A DNA stretch of 32,052 bases from Tannerella forsythia (GTDB lineage: Bacteria; Bacteroidota; Bacteroidia; Bacteroidales; Tannerellaceae): assembly GCF_003860135.1 (NCBI RefSeq), contig NZ_RQYN01000034.1, forward strand, positions 1 through 32,052, in the 5' to 3' direction. Each line of letters starts with the position of its first letter. Position 1 is the first letter of the stretch. Below are positions 15,716 to 25,842 of this stretch, piece after piece. The translations under genes and the position numbers were made by a program. The notes under the pieces are model-generated. The model had not been told where the DNA came from. It did no database searches and saw nothing but the letters and a program-made list of their open reading frames with translations.

Positions 15716-18700
15716 ATGAAACAAGAAAAGAATGGGAAGATCGGTCGCCGGAAAGTAGGACTACTTGCGGCGCTGATGTGTTTAGGAGTGGCTGTGGCTT
15801 ATGCCCAACAGGTCAAAGGAACAGTGTTGGACGAGAACGGAGAACCGATTATCGGTGCCAACGTAGTGGAGAAAGGAACGACAAACGGTATGGTGACGGA
15901 TTTGGACGGACATTATACTTTGTCGGTTTCAAATGTAGAACATGCCGTTTTACAGTTTTCTTACATCGGTTATAACACGAAGGAGGAAGCCGTGAAAGGG
16001 CGTAGTACGATCGACGTGACAATGCAACCGTCCGTCGTGAATTTGGGTGAAGTGGTGGCTATCGGATACGGTACGCAAACGCGACGTCAGATTACCGGTT
16101 CGGTGGCGAATGTGACGGAAGACAACTTCAACAAAGGACTGACGCGCGATGCGACCGACCTGTTGCAGGGCAAAGTAGCCGGACTAATGATTAATTCGGG
16201 ATCGGGCGATGTGACAAGCACTTCGCGAATGCGGCTGCGTGGTGTCACGACTTTGCAGGAAGATATGGGACCGCTTGTCGTGATTGACGGGATACCCGGT
16301 GGCGATTTGAGTACGGTGGCACCCACCGATATCGAGTCAATTTCGGTGTTGAAAGATGCGACATCGGCGGCGATCTACGGCTCGCGCGCAGCAGGCGGTG
16401 TGATTCTTATCACGACGAAGAAAGGAGTCGGTAATCAAACGATTGTCAACTACGACGGATATATGTCGGTCGATGTACTGGCGAATAAGCCGGACTTACT
16501 CAATGCCGATCAATGGCGTGCTTATGCCGCTCACTCTAAGCAAGACCCTTCGGTTTACGATCAGTACGGAGCCGATACGGATTGGTTCGGTGAGTTGACA
16601 CGTACGGGATTGTCACAAAATCATAGTTTGTCGCTATCCGGTGGTACGTCGAAGGGAAATTACCGTATTTCGTACACGTATCAGGATCGGAACGGAGTGA
16701 TGCGTGACAACAAGCAAGAACGTCACAGTTTCCGCTTTCAGGTGCAGCAGCGGGCTATCAACGATCGTTTGCGCGTGGGACTGACCGGATCAGGTACGAT
16801 TACGAATCAGGAGCTTCCGGAGGCTGGGAACTATATTTTGGCATACAGTATGCTTCCTGTTTATCCGGTCTATAATGCCGACGGTACGTATTTCACAAAA
16901 GTCAATGCGGAGTTTGATCAGGGAAACCCTGTGCAGAATCAAAACTTGAACCGGAAGGACAATGAAATGCTTTATTTCTATGGTTCGGGCGATATTCAAT
17001 TTGAACTGGCCAATGGACTGAATACGAAACTGAATCTTTACAAGAGCCGCTTTTCCGATACGCGGAGCGAGTTCAATAATTCGACGACCGAAGACGGACA
17101 GAGCGATCAGGGGAATGCCTACAAACGGAACCGTGTATGGAACCGTAATCTGCTTGAGTGGACGATGGACTACGAACGGGCGTTCGGAGCCGAAGAAGAG
17201 CATAAGGTGCAGGCGCTGGCCGGTTATTCATGGGAAGAAAATACGTACGCTTACTTTTTTGCCCAGAACCGGAATTTTCTCTCCAATAATTTGTCTTATA
17301 ACTCGCTGCAATCAGGCACAGGCCTTAAAACGGGCGATGTGGAATCGGGCAAGAGCGCCTATAAGCTTATTTCTCTGTATGCCCGAGCGTTTTACGGTTA
17401 TCACAATCGTTACATGATTACGGCCATGCTCCGTCGTGACGGTTCGTCCAAGTTCGGAAAGAACAATAAATGGGGTATTTTCCCTTCTGTTTCCGCAGCT
17501 TGGGGTATCTCGGAAGAAGCGTTTATGAAAGATGTCAAATGGGTGAATGATCTGAAACTACGTGTTGGTTACGGTGTCACCGGTAATCAGACCGGACTTG
17601 ATCCGTACCGGACTCTCGAGTTGTATGGCATGAAAGGTATCTATTATAACGACGGTTCGTGGAAAACAGCTTACGCGATCAGCCAGAATGCCAACCCCGA
17701 CTTGAAATGGGAGTCGACGGCCACGATGAATCTCGGCCTCGATTTTTCGTTGTTTAACGGACGGTTCGGAGGGAGTGTCGAGTTGTACAAAAAGAAAACG
17801 TCCGACATGCTCTATACGTATGCCGTGCCGACGCCTCCGTTTGTGTATGACCGCATGATGGCCAATGTTGGCGATATGGAGAATACGGGAATTGAGATGA
17901 TGTTCAATATCGGCGTGATCCGAAATAAAGACCTGGATTGGACGATGACACTCAACGGATCATATAACAAAAATAAAATTACGCGCTTGTCGAACGACCA
18001 TTACGAGACGGACAAGGTCTATGTAGGCAGTCCGTGGATTCGCGGAGGATCGGGGGTGACATCTCATATCGTCGAAACGGGCCGTCCGGTCGGGCAGTTC
18101 TATATGTGGAAATGTAAGGGCATCAGCGATGAAGGAAAATACATCTTTGAAGACATCAATCAGGACGGAAACATCGACGAGGCGGATCGTACGTATTGCG
18201 GTACGGCATTGCCGGACGTGATTTTCGGATGGCAGAATACGGTGAATTATAAGAGCTGGGATTTTTCGGTTTTCTTCCGGGGAATGATCGGCAACGAAGT
18301 CTTCAACGGTCCTCGCGCAGCCTATGGTAACAACACTTATCTGATCGGTACCAACGCGCTGAACGACGAACTGATTTATAAGCTGAAGGGACAGAATTCG
18401 CAGATATGTTCGTATTATGTCGAAGACGCATCATTTATTCGTCTCGATAACATCGCACTCGGTTACACGTTCAATACGAAGAAGATCGATTGGCTCAGTA
18501 AAGCACGCATCTACATAGCTGCGCAGAATCTCTTTGTCATCACCGGATACAAGGGACTTGACCCGGAAGTACAGTTAGGAGGACGCAACGAGACCGATCG
18601 TGCCGGCAGCTCGAGAACAAGCACCGGTATCATGGCCGGCAGCGGACTGTATCCCGGTATCGAGTATCGCGATTTCTATCCCAAGTCGAAAACCTTCACA

Positions 18701-18724
18701 GTGGGAATTAATGTAACATTTTAA
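15716..18724 (+). CDS. SusC/RagA-family TonB-dependent outer membrane transporter
   Basis: A 1002-residue outer membrane transporter that imports oligomers or peptides with energy from TonB. It has a signal peptide ending VAVAYAQ (about 31), and a carboxypeptidase-regulatory-like beta-sandwich at about 33-112 (VKGTVLDENGEPIIGANVV). The plug domain follows, with the SusC-type motifs GYGTQTRRQITGSV, LLQGKVAGL and LKDATSAAIYGSRAAGGVIL. A 22-strand-type barrel runs to the C-terminal TVGINVTF. I chose the ATG at 15716 over a GTG at 15707. The SusD partner follows after 24 bases. No glycoside hydrolase, protease or sigma/anti-sigma pair lies beside it, so the substrate cannot be guessed. Confidence 0.96.
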   Translation: MKQEKNGKIGRRKVGLLAALMCLGVAVAYAQQVKGTVLDENGEPIIGANVVEKGTTNGMVTDLDGHYTLSVSNVEHAVLQFSYIGYNTKEEAVKGRSTIDVTMQPSVVNLGEVVAIGYGTQTRRQITGSVANVTEDNFNKGLTRDATDLLQGKVAGLMINSGSGDVTSTSRMRLRGVTTLQEDMGPLVVIDGIPGGDLSTVAPTDIESISVLKDATSAAIYGSRAAGGVILITTKKGVGNQTIVNYDGYMSVDVLANKPDLLNADQWRAYAAHSKQDPSVYDQYGADTDWFGELTRTGLSQNHSLSLSGGTSKGNYRISYTYQDRNGVMRDNKQERHSFRFQVQQRAINDRLRVGLTGSGTITNQELPEAGNYILAYSMLPVYPVYNADGTYFTKVNAEFDQGNPVQNQNLNRKDNEMLYFYGSGDIQFELANGLNTKLNLYKSRFSDTRSEFNNSTTEDGQSDQGNAYKRNRVWNRNLLEWTMDYERAFGAEEEHKVQALAGYSWEENTYAYFFAQNRNFLSNNLSYNSLQSGTGLKTGDVESGKSAYKLISLYARAFYGYHNRYMITAMLRRDGSSKFGKNNKWGIFPSVSAAWGISEEAFMKDVKWVNDLKLRVGYGVTGNQTGLDPYRTLELYGMKGIYYNDGSWKTAYAISQNANPDLKWESTATMNLGLDFSLFNGRFGGSVELYKKKTSDMLYTYAVPTPPFVYDRMMANVGDMENTGIEMMFNIGVIRNKDLDWTMTLNGSYNKNKITRLSNDHYETDKVYVGSPWIRGGSGVTSHIVETGRPVGQFYMWKCKGISDEGKYIFEDINQDGNIDEADRTYCGTALPDVIFGWQNTVNYKSWDFSVFFRGMIGNEVFNGPRAAYGNNTYLIGTNALNDELIYKLKGQNSQICSYYVEDASFIRLDNIALGYTFNTKKIDWLSKARIYIAAQNLFVITGYKGLDPEVQLGGRNETDRAGSSRTSTGIMAGSGLYPGIEYRDFYPKSKTFTVGINVTF

Positions 18725-18748
18725 TAATCCGTATAAAAGAATGATAAT

Positions 18749-20308
18749 ATGAAGATCAAATCAATCATATCCATGCTGACCGGCGCTGCCATGCTGTTCT
18801 CTCTTCCGTCGTGTTTCGATCTGGACGAGACGGTTTATGACAAAATCCCTTCCGATACGTTCGGGAAGAACAAGGCCGAAGTTGAGGCCATTATCGGTCC
18901 GGTCTATAATACACTGAAAAGATATTTCCCCTCCAACTGGCTTTATCTGAGTGAATGTACGGGAGATATGGCCATTAACCCGACCCGTAAGGGCGGGGAC
19001 TGGTTCGACGGTGGCGTGTATCGTGATCTGCACATGCATACCTGGACTTCTCAGACGGGTACATTGCGCGGATGCTGGGAGGCAGCTACGCAGTCTATTT
19101 CGTCCTGTAACCTCATCTACGCGACGATCGAAGATTCACAAAGTATTTCGGACGAAGATAAAAAAGCCGCATTGGCCGAAATACGCGGGGTACGTGCCTT
19201 TTGGCTTTATTGTTTGATGGATGCTTTCGGTAACGTGCCGCTGGCCGTAAACTTTAAGGATGCCGGTTTGCCGGCGACGAAGACGCGTCAGGAAGTATTC
19301 GATTATATCGTGCAAGAACTGGATGAGATCAAAGATGTGCTTCGTTCCGATGTTTCGAGCGCAAGCTACGGCAAATTCACGAAAGGCGCCGCATATACTT
19401 TGCTGGCCAAAATGTACCTGAATGCCGAGGCATGGGGCGTACGCACGAAAAAGACAAGTAACTGGGCGGAAGTAGTGAGTGCCTGCGATGTAGTGATGGG
19501 GATGAGTTATGTACTCGAACCAAGCTGGAAGACAAATTTCCAGATCAAAAACGAAGCCTCGCGCGAAGCTATTCTGGCAGCATGTTATAGTGCGAATGAT
19601 ACGGAAGATCAAAATACGTTACATTTCCGTACTTTACATTATAAGGATAATATCGCACTCGGCGGTACATGGAGCTCGTGGAACGGGATCTGCGCCGCGA
19701 CGGACTATGCCAAACTCTTCGAAGAAGGCGATCAGCGACTGAAAGGCTCCTTCTTGATGGGCGAAATGAAAGACCCGGCTACGGGAAAAGTACTGATGAC
19801 GGCACACGATCGTCCGCTGGTACACTACATCGACGTGATTCAGATCGAAGGCTCGCAGTACGAAGGCTCCGTATGGGGACAGGTGAATCAGGAAGATGGC
19901 TATCGTTGCTATAAATGGCCGTATGACAAGGCCACTCTGGGAGCGATGGAGAACGATTTCATTATTTTCCGTCTGGCCGATGTCTATCTTATGAAGGCTG
20001 AGGCGCTCGTTCGCATGGGCGGCGATAACGGTGTCGCCACGAAGCTCGTTAATGCGATTCGTGAACGAGGATTCGGCAATGCTTCCCATAATTATACATC
20101 CGTTACCCTCGAACAAGTAGCGTTGGAACGTAAACTGGAATTGGCTTGGGAGTGTTTCTCCCGTCAGGACTGTATTCGCTTCGGCACCTTTCAGCATGCC
20201 CGTTATCTTAAGCCTGATACAAAAGGCAAGGAGCATCTGAAAGTCTTTCCGATTCCGCAAACAGCGCTTGACGCTAATCGAAACCTCAAGCAGAATCCCG
20301 GCTATTAA
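18749..20308 (+). CDS. RagB/SusD-family nutrient-binding outer membrane lipoprotein
   Basis: A 519-residue lipoprotein that forms the lid of the SusC channel and binds the substrate at the cell surface. The lipobox is SLPSC with the lipidated Cys at residue 22. It is followed by the acidic FDLDE, consistent with a Bacteroidetes lipoprotein surface-export signal. SusD landmarks include NLIYATIEDS, EIRGVRAFWLYCLMDAFGNVPL, YTLLAKMYLNAEAWG, FIIFRLADVYLMKAEALVR and the C-terminal LKVFPIPQTALDANRNLKQNPGY (given in parts). The gene lies 24 bases after susC and is closed by a strong terminator, so the pair forms a complete two-gene unit. Confidence 0.96.
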   Translation: MKIKSIISMLTGAAMLFSLPSCFDLDETVYDKIPSDTFGKNKAEVEAIIGPVYNTLKRYFPSNWLYLSECTGDMAINPTRKGGDWFDGGVYRDLHMHTWTSQTGTLRGCWEAATQSISSCNLIYATIEDSQSISDEDKKAALAEIRGVRAFWLYCLMDAFGNVPLAVNFKDAGLPATKTRQEVFDYIVQELDEIKDVLRSDVSSASYGKFTKGAAYTLLAKMYLNAEAWGVRTKKTSNWAEVVSACDVVMGMSYVLEPSWKTNFQIKNEASREAILAACYSANDTEDQNTLHFRTLHYKDNIALGGTWSSWNGICAATDYAKLFEEGDQRLKGSFLMGEMKDPATGKVLMTAHDRPLVHYIDVIQIEGSQYEGSVWGQVNQEDGYRCYKWPYDKATLGAMENDFIIFRLADVYLMKAEALVRMGGDNGVATKLVNAIRERGFGNASHNYTSVTLEQVALERKLELAWECFSRQDCIRFGTFQHARYLKPDTKGKEHLKVFPIPQTALDANRNLKQNPGY

Positions 20309-20323
20309 TGACGCTTTTATACC

Positions 20324-20362
20324 TTACGCCCTCGTGCTCGGAGCCGGGGGCGTAACTTTTTT
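20324..20362 (+). terminator. Rho-independent terminator after susD
   Basis: TTACGCCC (20324-20331) pairs with GGGCGTAA (20348-20355), an 8-bp perfect stem. A GC-rich internal segment can fold further (GCTC/GAGC), and C plus six T follow (20357-20362). It begins 15 bases after the susD stop codon. Confidence 0.85.
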
Positions 20363-20395
20363 ATCTTTTTCTGTGTCGTATTCCGGAAAATGATA

Positions 20396-20403
20396 TACCT
20401 TTG
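20396..20403 (+). promoter_or_regulatory. -7 promoter element overlapping the start of the SPOR gene
   Basis: TACCTTTG matches TAnnTTTG exactly and is followed by CG. The expected -33 TTG is not exact; TGTG lies at 20372-20375. Transcription would start at about 20407-20409, within or just before the first conserved codons of the gene. Confidence 0.65.
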
Positions 20404-20407
20404 CGTG

Positions 20408-21487
20408 GTGCTACGGATTATTACACATATAGAGCGTGTACTGTTAGTCAACGACTGCGTGATTGTTCCGGACTTCGGAGGCTTTGTACTCCGGCGATGC
20501 CCGGCCCTTTTTGTGGCCGAAGAAAATGCTTTCTCACCGGCACACAACGAAATTGTATTCAATCCTGCCCTTAACCATAACGATGGTCTTTTGACCGAAT
20601 CGTATATGCAAATATATGGGATGGATTTCAACGAAGCGCAGCAAACCCTCAGACAAGACTTGGACGAATGGAAGAGAGCACTTGATGAGTACCGAACAGT
20701 TTCGGCAGGTAGGCTCGGATCGTTGCGACGAAACGAAGACGGAGCCCTTATCTTCGAACCGGAAGCGGATGCTTCCCGTTACACCTTCGATACCTATGGC
20801 TTAACTTCGTTTTATATGGCGCCTGTCGGTACGGAGCGTAGCCACGATTCACTTGTAACCCGTTTACCTGTTTCCCCGCAAGATTCTCCGATCGAAGAAA
20901 CTTCTCGTACGGAAAAGACGGGGCGCGAAGTACCTCTGCTGTTACGTATGATGGGGCGCGTTGCGGCTATAGCCGCTGCGGCTGTCGTGCTGTTCTTTCT
21001 GATCACGACTCCCGTCAAGGATGTGAATCGGAATTCCTACACGGCCGGATTTGCACCTTCGGAAATACTGACTTCTACGTTTTCAGCCGGTGAAGCAGAA
21101 AAAGTATCTCCGGTACAACCTACGAAAGAAACGGACGAGCCGGTCGATTTGGGGCCGTCTCTTCCGGAGCCGTCTGTTGAGCCTGCTACCGGAGCCGTGC
21201 AGAAGACAATCCATTCATCGACCGAGATAGCCATAGAAAACGTGGCTCGCCGATCGTATTATGTCATTATCGGGAGCTTTGATTCCCGCAGTCGTGCGCG
21301 GAAGTTCGTTTCCGAAATCGACCCGGCGGAATGTCGTCAGATCGGGATGGTACGGAGCGGTCAGCGGATACGTGTGTATGCCGCGAAGTACGATAATCGC
21401 GCAGAAGCCGAAGCGTACGTAAGCCGGTTGCGGAAAACGGAAAAATTCAAAACATCGTGGCTCTATATCGGCCACCGAGATAGTTGA
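20408..21487 (+). CDS. HU-CCDC81-like and SPOR domain membrane protein
   Basis: A protein of 359 residues from the GTG at 20408. Two N-terminal HU-CCDC81-type domains (about 1-60 with ITHIERVLLVNDCVIVPDFGGFV, then about 65-135) are known from Bacteroidetes. A transmembrane helix at about 185-202 (VAAIAAAAVVLFFLI) separates this cytoplasmic part from a Pro/Glu-rich periplasmic linker and a C-terminal SPOR domain (about 282-354, YYVIIGSFDSRSRARKFV). SPOR domains bind denuded septal peptidoglycan, so a division-site link between DNA or protein and the wall is plausible. An ATG at 20390 is in frame, but a promoter -7 box lies between it and 20408, and homologues I recall begin at the ITHIER region. 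Confidence 0.88.
   Translation: MLRIITHIERVLLVNDCVIVPDFGGFVLRRCPALFVAEENAFSPAHNEIVFNPALNHNDGLLTESYMQIYGMDFNEAQQTLRQDLDEWKRALDEYRTVSAGRLGSLRRNEDGALIFEPEADASRYTFDTYGLTSFYMAPVGTERSHDSLVTRLPVSPQDSPIEETSRTEKTGREVPLLLRMMGRVAAIAAAAVVLFFLITTPVKDVNRNSYTAGFAPSEILTSTFSAGEAEKVSPVQPTKETDEPVDLGPSLPEPSVEPATGAVQKTIHSSTEIAIENVARRSYYVIIGSFDSRSRARKFVSEIDPAECRQIGMVRSGQRIRVYAAKYDNRAEAEAYVSRLRKTEKFKTSWLYIGHRDS
21463..21483 (+). terminator. Weak hairpin overlapping the end of the SPOR gene
   Basis: CTATATCGG (21463-21471) pairs with CCGAGATAG (21475-21483) with one mismatch and a 3-base loop. It is followed by an AT-rich stretch after the stop. It lies in the last codons and may partly separate this gene from mutA. 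Confidence 0.3.
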
Positions 21488-21555
21488 TAAATATATATTA
21501 TTGTAACATTTGAGGAACACACAGTCTGTTTAACAAATAAATAAAGGAAAGTTTT

Positions 21556-23463
21556 ATGGCAGAAGCAAAAGAGAAGCTTTTTTCCGAATTTCCTCCCGTA
21601 TCCACACAGGAATGGATGGATAAGATCACAGCCGATCTCAAGGGAGCTCCGTTCGAGAAGAAGCTGGTTTGGAAAACCGGCGAAGGGTTCAATGTAAATC
21701 CTTTTTATCGCGCCGAAGACATTGAAGGGATGGCGACTGTTACATCGCTGCCCGGTGAGTTTCCGTATGTTCGCGGAACAAAGGTTTCTAACGCATGGCT
21801 TGTCCGTCAGGACATCGAGGTGACCGACTGCGCGTCGGCCAACGAAAAAGCCAGACGCCTCGTGGCCGAGTGTGGCGTGACCGCTCTCGGTTTCCGGATC
21901 AAGGGTGAGCGCGTCAGTGCGGATAATATCCGGACATTGCTTGAAGGCATTTGTCCCGTAGAAACGGAACTGAATTTTATGACCTGCAATCGCAGGGCGG
22001 TAGAATTACTCGGTATTCTTACCGAGTATTACAAAGAAAAAGGAGTTGACTTGGACAAGGTGCACGGTTCTGTAGCCTACGATGCCTTTAAGGTGCCGTT
22101 TATCAAAGGCATTGCCCTTGAGAGCGACTGGGTCGAAGATGTCGTTGCCGTGCTCAAAGCCGGCGAAGCCTTGCCGCATTACCGTGTTTTGGCCGTACAG
22201 GCCTGCAACTTGAGCGATGCCGGTTCGTACATCACACAGGAGCTGGGCTATGCCATGGCTTGGGGGAACGAGCTGCTTGCCAAACTGTCGGAAGCAGGGA
22301 TCCCGGTAGACAAAGTTGCCAACAAGATCAAGTTCAACTTCGGTATCTCATCCAACTATTTCATGGAAATCGCGAAGTTCCGTGCCGCGCGCTGGTTATG
22401 GGCTGAGATTGTAAAGGCTTATGATCCGGCATGTGCGTGTCCGCCCGACTGCTGCGATACGAAAACGGCCGACGATAGCGCATTCTGCCGTTGCGCCTGC
22501 AAGATGAAAATGCATGCACATACATCGGCTTGGAACATGACCGTGTTCGATGCGTATGTGAATATGCTTCGTACGCAGACCGAAGCGATGTCTGCCGCCA
22601 TTGCGGGGGTTGACTCGATTACCGTGTCGCCTTACGACGACGTGTTCAAAACACCGGACGAATTTTCGGAACGTATCGCACGCAATCAGCAGTTGCTGTT
22701 GAAAGAAGAATGTCATTTCGACCGTGTTGTTGATCCGGGAGGCGGCTCGTATTACATCGAAGTATTGACGCGCTCCGTAGCCGAGGCTGCCTGGAAGTTG
22801 TTCCTCGAAGTTGAAGACAAAGGCGGTTTTACTGCCGTGGCGAATACCGGCGAGGTACAGCAAGCCGTCAACGAGTCGAATTCGGCGCGTAAGAAACAGA
22901 TTGCCACACGACGGATCAGTCTGCTCGGAACGAATATCTTCCCGAACTTCACCGAGATTGCCGGCGACAAGATCGAAGCCGATTGCGAATGTGGCTGTCA
23001 TTGCCATAAAGATTCGGAAATCGCGAAACTCGATTTCTCGCGCGGAGCTTCAGAGTTTGAAGCCTTACGTCTGGAAACGGAGAAGAGCGGTAAACGCCCG
23101 AAGGTGTTCATGCTTACCATCGGTAATCTGGCCATGCGTTTGGCGCGTTCGCAGTTCTCCTCGAACTTCTTCGCCTGTGCGGGCTATGAGATTTTCGACA
23201 ATCTCGGCTTCGAAACCGTGGAGGCCGGAGTGAAAGCCGCTCGTGAGAAGAAGGCCGATATCATCGTGCTTTGCTCGAGCGATGACGAATATGCGACCTT
23301 TGCTCCCGAAGCGTTCAAGCTGACCGAAGGCAAAGAACTCTTTGTGGTAGCCGGTGCTCCCGCATGCATGGACGACTTGAAAGCGGCCGGCATCGAACAT
23401 TTCATTCACGTGAAATCGAATGTGCTGGAGACGTTACAGATGTTTAACCGAAGCCTTCTTTAA
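21556..23463 (+). CDS. mutA: Methylmalonyl-CoA mutase, small (beta) subunit
   Basis: A 635-residue non-catalytic partner of MutB in the B12-dependent interconversion of succinyl-CoA and (R)-methylmalonyl-CoA, a step of propionate formation. It shares the mutase barrel with MutB ([38 protein letters not shown] in parts; [13 protein letters not shown]). The C-terminal flavodoxin-like domain lacks the cobalamin motif DxHxxG, as expected. Odd features are two Cys-rich insertions. Residues 293-322 hold C293, C295, C299, C300, C311, C313, C315, H320 and H322. Residues 477-484 read CECGCHCH. MutB has no counterpart at the first site. An AT-rich 68-base gap precedes it, and mutB follows after 14 bases. 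Confidence 0.95.
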   Translation: MAEAKEKLFSEFPPVSTQEWMDKITADLKGAPFEKKLVWKTGEGFNVNPFYRAEDIEGMATVTSLPGEFPYVRGTKVSNAWLVRQDIEVTDCASANEKARRLVAECGVTALGFRIKGERVSADNIRTLLEGICPVETELNFMTCNRRAVELLGILTEYYKEKGVDLDKVHGSVAYDAFKVPFIKGIALESDWVEDVVAVLKAGEALPHYRVLAVQACNLSDAGSYITQELGYAMAWGNELLAKLSEAGIPVDKVANKIKFNFGISSNYFMEIAKFRAARWLWAEIVKAYDPACACPPDCCDTKTADDSAFCRCACKMKMHAHTSAWNMTVFDAYVNMLRTQTEAMSAAIAGVDSITVSPYDDVFKTPDEFSERIARNQQLLLKEECHFDRVVDPGGGSYYIEVLTRSVAEAAWKLFLEVEDKGGFTAVANTGEVQQAVNESNSARKKQIATRRISLLGTNIFPNFTEIAGDKIEADCECGCHCHKDSEIAKLDFSRGASEFEALRLETEKSGKRPKVFMLTIGNLAMRLARSQFSSNFFACAGYEIFDNLGFETVEAGVKAAREKKADIIVLCSSDDEYATFAPEAFKLTEGKELFVVAGAPACMDDLKAAGIEHFIHVKSNVLETLQMFNRSLL

Positions 23464-23477
23464 AAGAAAAAACAAAG

Positions 23478-25628
23478 ATGATGAGACCGAATTTTAAAAA
23501 TATTGATATTCAGAAAGCCGGTTTTGCTGCCACGAACGCGGCGGAATGGGCGAAGTCCAATGGCATTGAGGCCAATTGGAGGACACCTGAACAGATTCAG
23601 GTAAAGTCAGTCTATACGAAAGAAGACCTCGAAGGGATGGAGCATCTGCATTATGCCTCGGGGTTGCCGCCTTATCTGCGCGGGCCTTACAGCGGTATGT
23701 ACGCCATGCGCCCGTGGACGATCCGGCAGTACGCGGGATTTTCGACGGCCGAAGAGTCGAATGCCTTTTATCGTCGTAACCTTGCTTCGGGTCAGAAAGG
23801 ATTGTCCGTAGCGTTCGACTTGCCGACGCACCGCGGATACAACGCGGACAATAACCGCGTGGTGGGTGACGTAGGAAAAGCCGGCGTGTCTATTTGCTCG
23901 CTCGAAGACATGAAAGTCTTGTTCGACGGGATTCCGTTGAGTAAGATGTCCGTTTCGATGACCATGAACGGAGCCGTGCTGCCGGTGCTCGCCTTTTATA
24001 TCAATGCGGGTCTGGAGCAGGGAGCCAAGCTCGAAGAAATGCAGGGAACGATTCAGAACGACATCTTAAAGGAATTCATGGTGCGTAATACGTATATTTA
24101 TCCGCCCGAATTCTCGATGCGCATCATTGCCGACATTTTCGAATACACTTCGCAGAATATGCCGAAGTTCAACTCGATTTCGATTTCAGGCTACCACATG
24201 CAGGAAGCCGGCGCAACGGCCGACATTGAGATGGCTTATACGCTTGCCGACGGAATGGAATATCTGCGTGCAGGGATCAATGCCGGGATCGATGTGGACG
24301 CCTTTGCTCCGCGTCTGTCGTTCTTCTGGGCTATCGGCATGAACCATTTTATGGAGATCGCCAAGATGCGTGCCGCGCGTATGCTGTGGGCGAAGATCGT
24401 CAAGAGCTTCGGTGCGAAAAATCCCAAGTCGCTGGCGTTGCGTACGCACAGTCAGACGTCGGGATGGTCGTTGACCGAGCAAGACCCGTTCAATAACGTC
24501 GGTCGTACATGTATCGAAGCGATGGCCGCTTCGCTCGGACATACGCAATCGCTGCACACGAACGCGCTCGACGAGGCTATCGCTTTGCCGACCGACTTCT
24601 CGGCACGTATCGCGCGTAACACGCAGATCTATATTCAGGAAGAAACGCAGGTGTGCAAGGAGATCGACCCGTGGGCCGGTTCGTATTACGTCGAGGCATT
24701 GACCCATGAATTGATCCACAAGGGATGGGCGTTGATTCAGGAGATCGACAGCATGGGCGGCATGGCTAAGGCTATCGAGACCGGTCTGCCGAAGATGCGT
24801 ATTGAGGAAGCTGCCGCGCGCACGCAGGCTCGTATCGACTCCGGCGTTCAGACGATTGTAGGAGTGAACAAATATCGCTTGGCCAAAGAAGCTCCGATCG
24901 ATATTCTGGAGATCGACAATACGGCCGTACGTGAAGAGCAGGTGGCTCGTTTGCAGGATTTGCGCGGAAAGCGCGACGAAGCAGCCGTACAGAAGGCGCT
25001 GGCCGATATCACGGAGTGTGTGAAGACGAAGCAGGGCAACCTGCTCGATCTGGCCGTCAAAGCGGCCGGGCTGCGTGCTTCGCTGGGCGAGATTTCCGAC
25101 GCTTGCGAAGCGGTAGTAGGACGTTATAAAGCAATTATCAGAACGATATCAGGCGTGTATTCATCAGAGACAAAAGAAGACGGCGACTTCCGCAAGGCGT
25201 GTGAGTTGGCCGAGGCGTTTGCCAAGAAACAGGGGCGTCAGCCGCGTATCATGATCGCCAAGATGGGGCAGGACGGACACGACCGGGGCGCCAAAGTCGT
25301 TGCAACGGGTTATGCCGATTGCGGATTCGACGTGGATATGGGACCATTGTTCCAGACACCCGAAGAAGCCGCCCGCGACGCGGTCGAGAACGACGTGCAT
25401 GTGCTTGGCGTATCATCGCTCGCTGCCGGACATAAGACGCTTGTGCCGCAAGTGATCGAAGAGTTGAAGAAACTCGGCCGTCCGGACATTCTGGTCATTG
25501 CCGGAGGCGTTATCCCCGCGCAGGATTACGATTTTCTTTACAAGGCCGGTGTAGCGGCGATTTACGGTCCGGGAACATCTGTGGCCAAAGCCGCTTGTCA
25601 GATACTGGAGATACTCCTTTCCGAGTAA
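23478..25628 (+). CDS. mutB: Methylmalonyl-CoA mutase, large (alpha, catalytic) subunit
   Basis: A 716-residue catalytic subunit. The substrate-binding TIM barrel occupies about residues 40-420 ([23 protein letters not shown] in parts; [34 protein letters not shown]). The C-terminal cobalamin-binding domain begins near 590 with DGHDRG, where D599, H601 and G604 form the DxHxxG motif and H601 is the expected lower cobalt ligand. [14 protein letters not shown] and [12 protein letters not shown] follow. Length matches the family. It sits 14 bases after mutA. No MeaB/ArgK chaperone or epimerase gene lies in the window. A strong hairpin follows. Confidence 0.98.
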   Translation: MMRPNFKNIDIQKAGFAATNAAEWAKSNGIEANWRTPEQIQVKSVYTKEDLEGMEHLHYASGLPPYLRGPYSGMYAMRPWTIRQYAGFSTAEESNAFYRRNLASGQKGLSVAFDLPTHRGYNADNNRVVGDVGKAGVSICSLEDMKVLFDGIPLSKMSVSMTMNGAVLPVLAFYINAGLEQGAKLEEMQGTIQNDILKEFMVRNTYIYPPEFSMRIIADIFEYTSQNMPKFNSISISGYHMQEAGATADIEMAYTLADGMEYLRAGINAGIDVDAFAPRLSFFWAIGMNHFMEIAKMRAARMLWAKIVKSFGAKNPKSLALRTHSQTSGWSLTEQDPFNNVGRTCIEAMAASLGHTQSLHTNALDEAIALPTDFSARIARNTQIYIQEETQVCKEIDPWAGSYYVEALTHELIHKGWALIQEIDSMGGMAKAIETGLPKMRIEEAAARTQARIDSGVQTIVGVNKYRLAKEAPIDILEIDNTAVREEQVARLQDLRGKRDEAAVQKALADITECVKTKQGNLLDLAVKAAGLRASLGEISDACEAVVGRYKAIIRTISGVYSSETKEDGDFRKACELAEAFAKKQGRQPRIMIAKMGQDGHDRGAKVVATGYADCGFDVDMGPLFQTPEEAARDAVENDVHVLGVSSLAAGHKTLVPQVIEELKKLGRPDILVIAGGVIPAQDYDFLYKAGVAAIYGPGTSVAKAACQILEILLSE

Positions 25629-25666
25629 AGGAGGAGAATTCTTTCATAACAATTTTTAAGTGTATT

Positions 25667-25698
25667 GGAGGCCGTCCCTCGTGAGAGAGGCGGCCTCT
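25667..25698 (+). terminator. Hairpin terminator after mutB
   Basis: Bases 25667-25680 pair with 25685-25698 (GGAGGCCG with CGGCCTCT outside, CTC with GAG inside). The stem is 14 positions with one mismatch and two G-U pairs, and the loop is GTGA. It begins 38 bases after the mutB stop. The downstream T run is short (CTTGT). Confidence 0.75.
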
Positions 25699-25813
25699 CT
25701 TGTATCCCGGCGCGACGCTCAAGGCGGTATGACGGCATGGCGTGCCGCAGTCGCTGTGTCTCGGCTTGCGAGGACTCCTCGCCGCGAACGAACGGAAAAA
25801 GGTAAAAAAACGC

Positions 25814-25821
25814 TACCTTTG
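25814..25821 (+). promoter_or_regulatory. -7 promoter element of the ABC-F gene
   Basis: TACCTTTG matches TAnnTTTG exactly, 21 bases before the ATG at 25843. No TTG lies at the usual distance upstream, so the -33 element is weak or absent. It supports the ATG at 25843 and excludes translation of the open stretch before it. Confidence 0.7.
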
Positions 25822-25842
25822 CCCTTCGATAAAAAGAAAATT

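Noticed and set aside
19136-20260. Two long - strand open frames opposite susD (19136-19612 and 19634-20260)
   Set aside because: Both mirror the codon structure of susD, have low-quality translations and no start signals.
24186-24719. 177-codon open frame on the - strand inside mutB
   Set aside because: It is a shadow of a GC-rich, strongly coding gene on the other strand; the translation shows no family features.
25660-25842. 61-codon in-frame extension of the ABC-F protein
   Set aside because: It covers the mutB terminator hairpin and the promoter -7 box, and conserved ABC-F sequence starts at the ATG at 25843.
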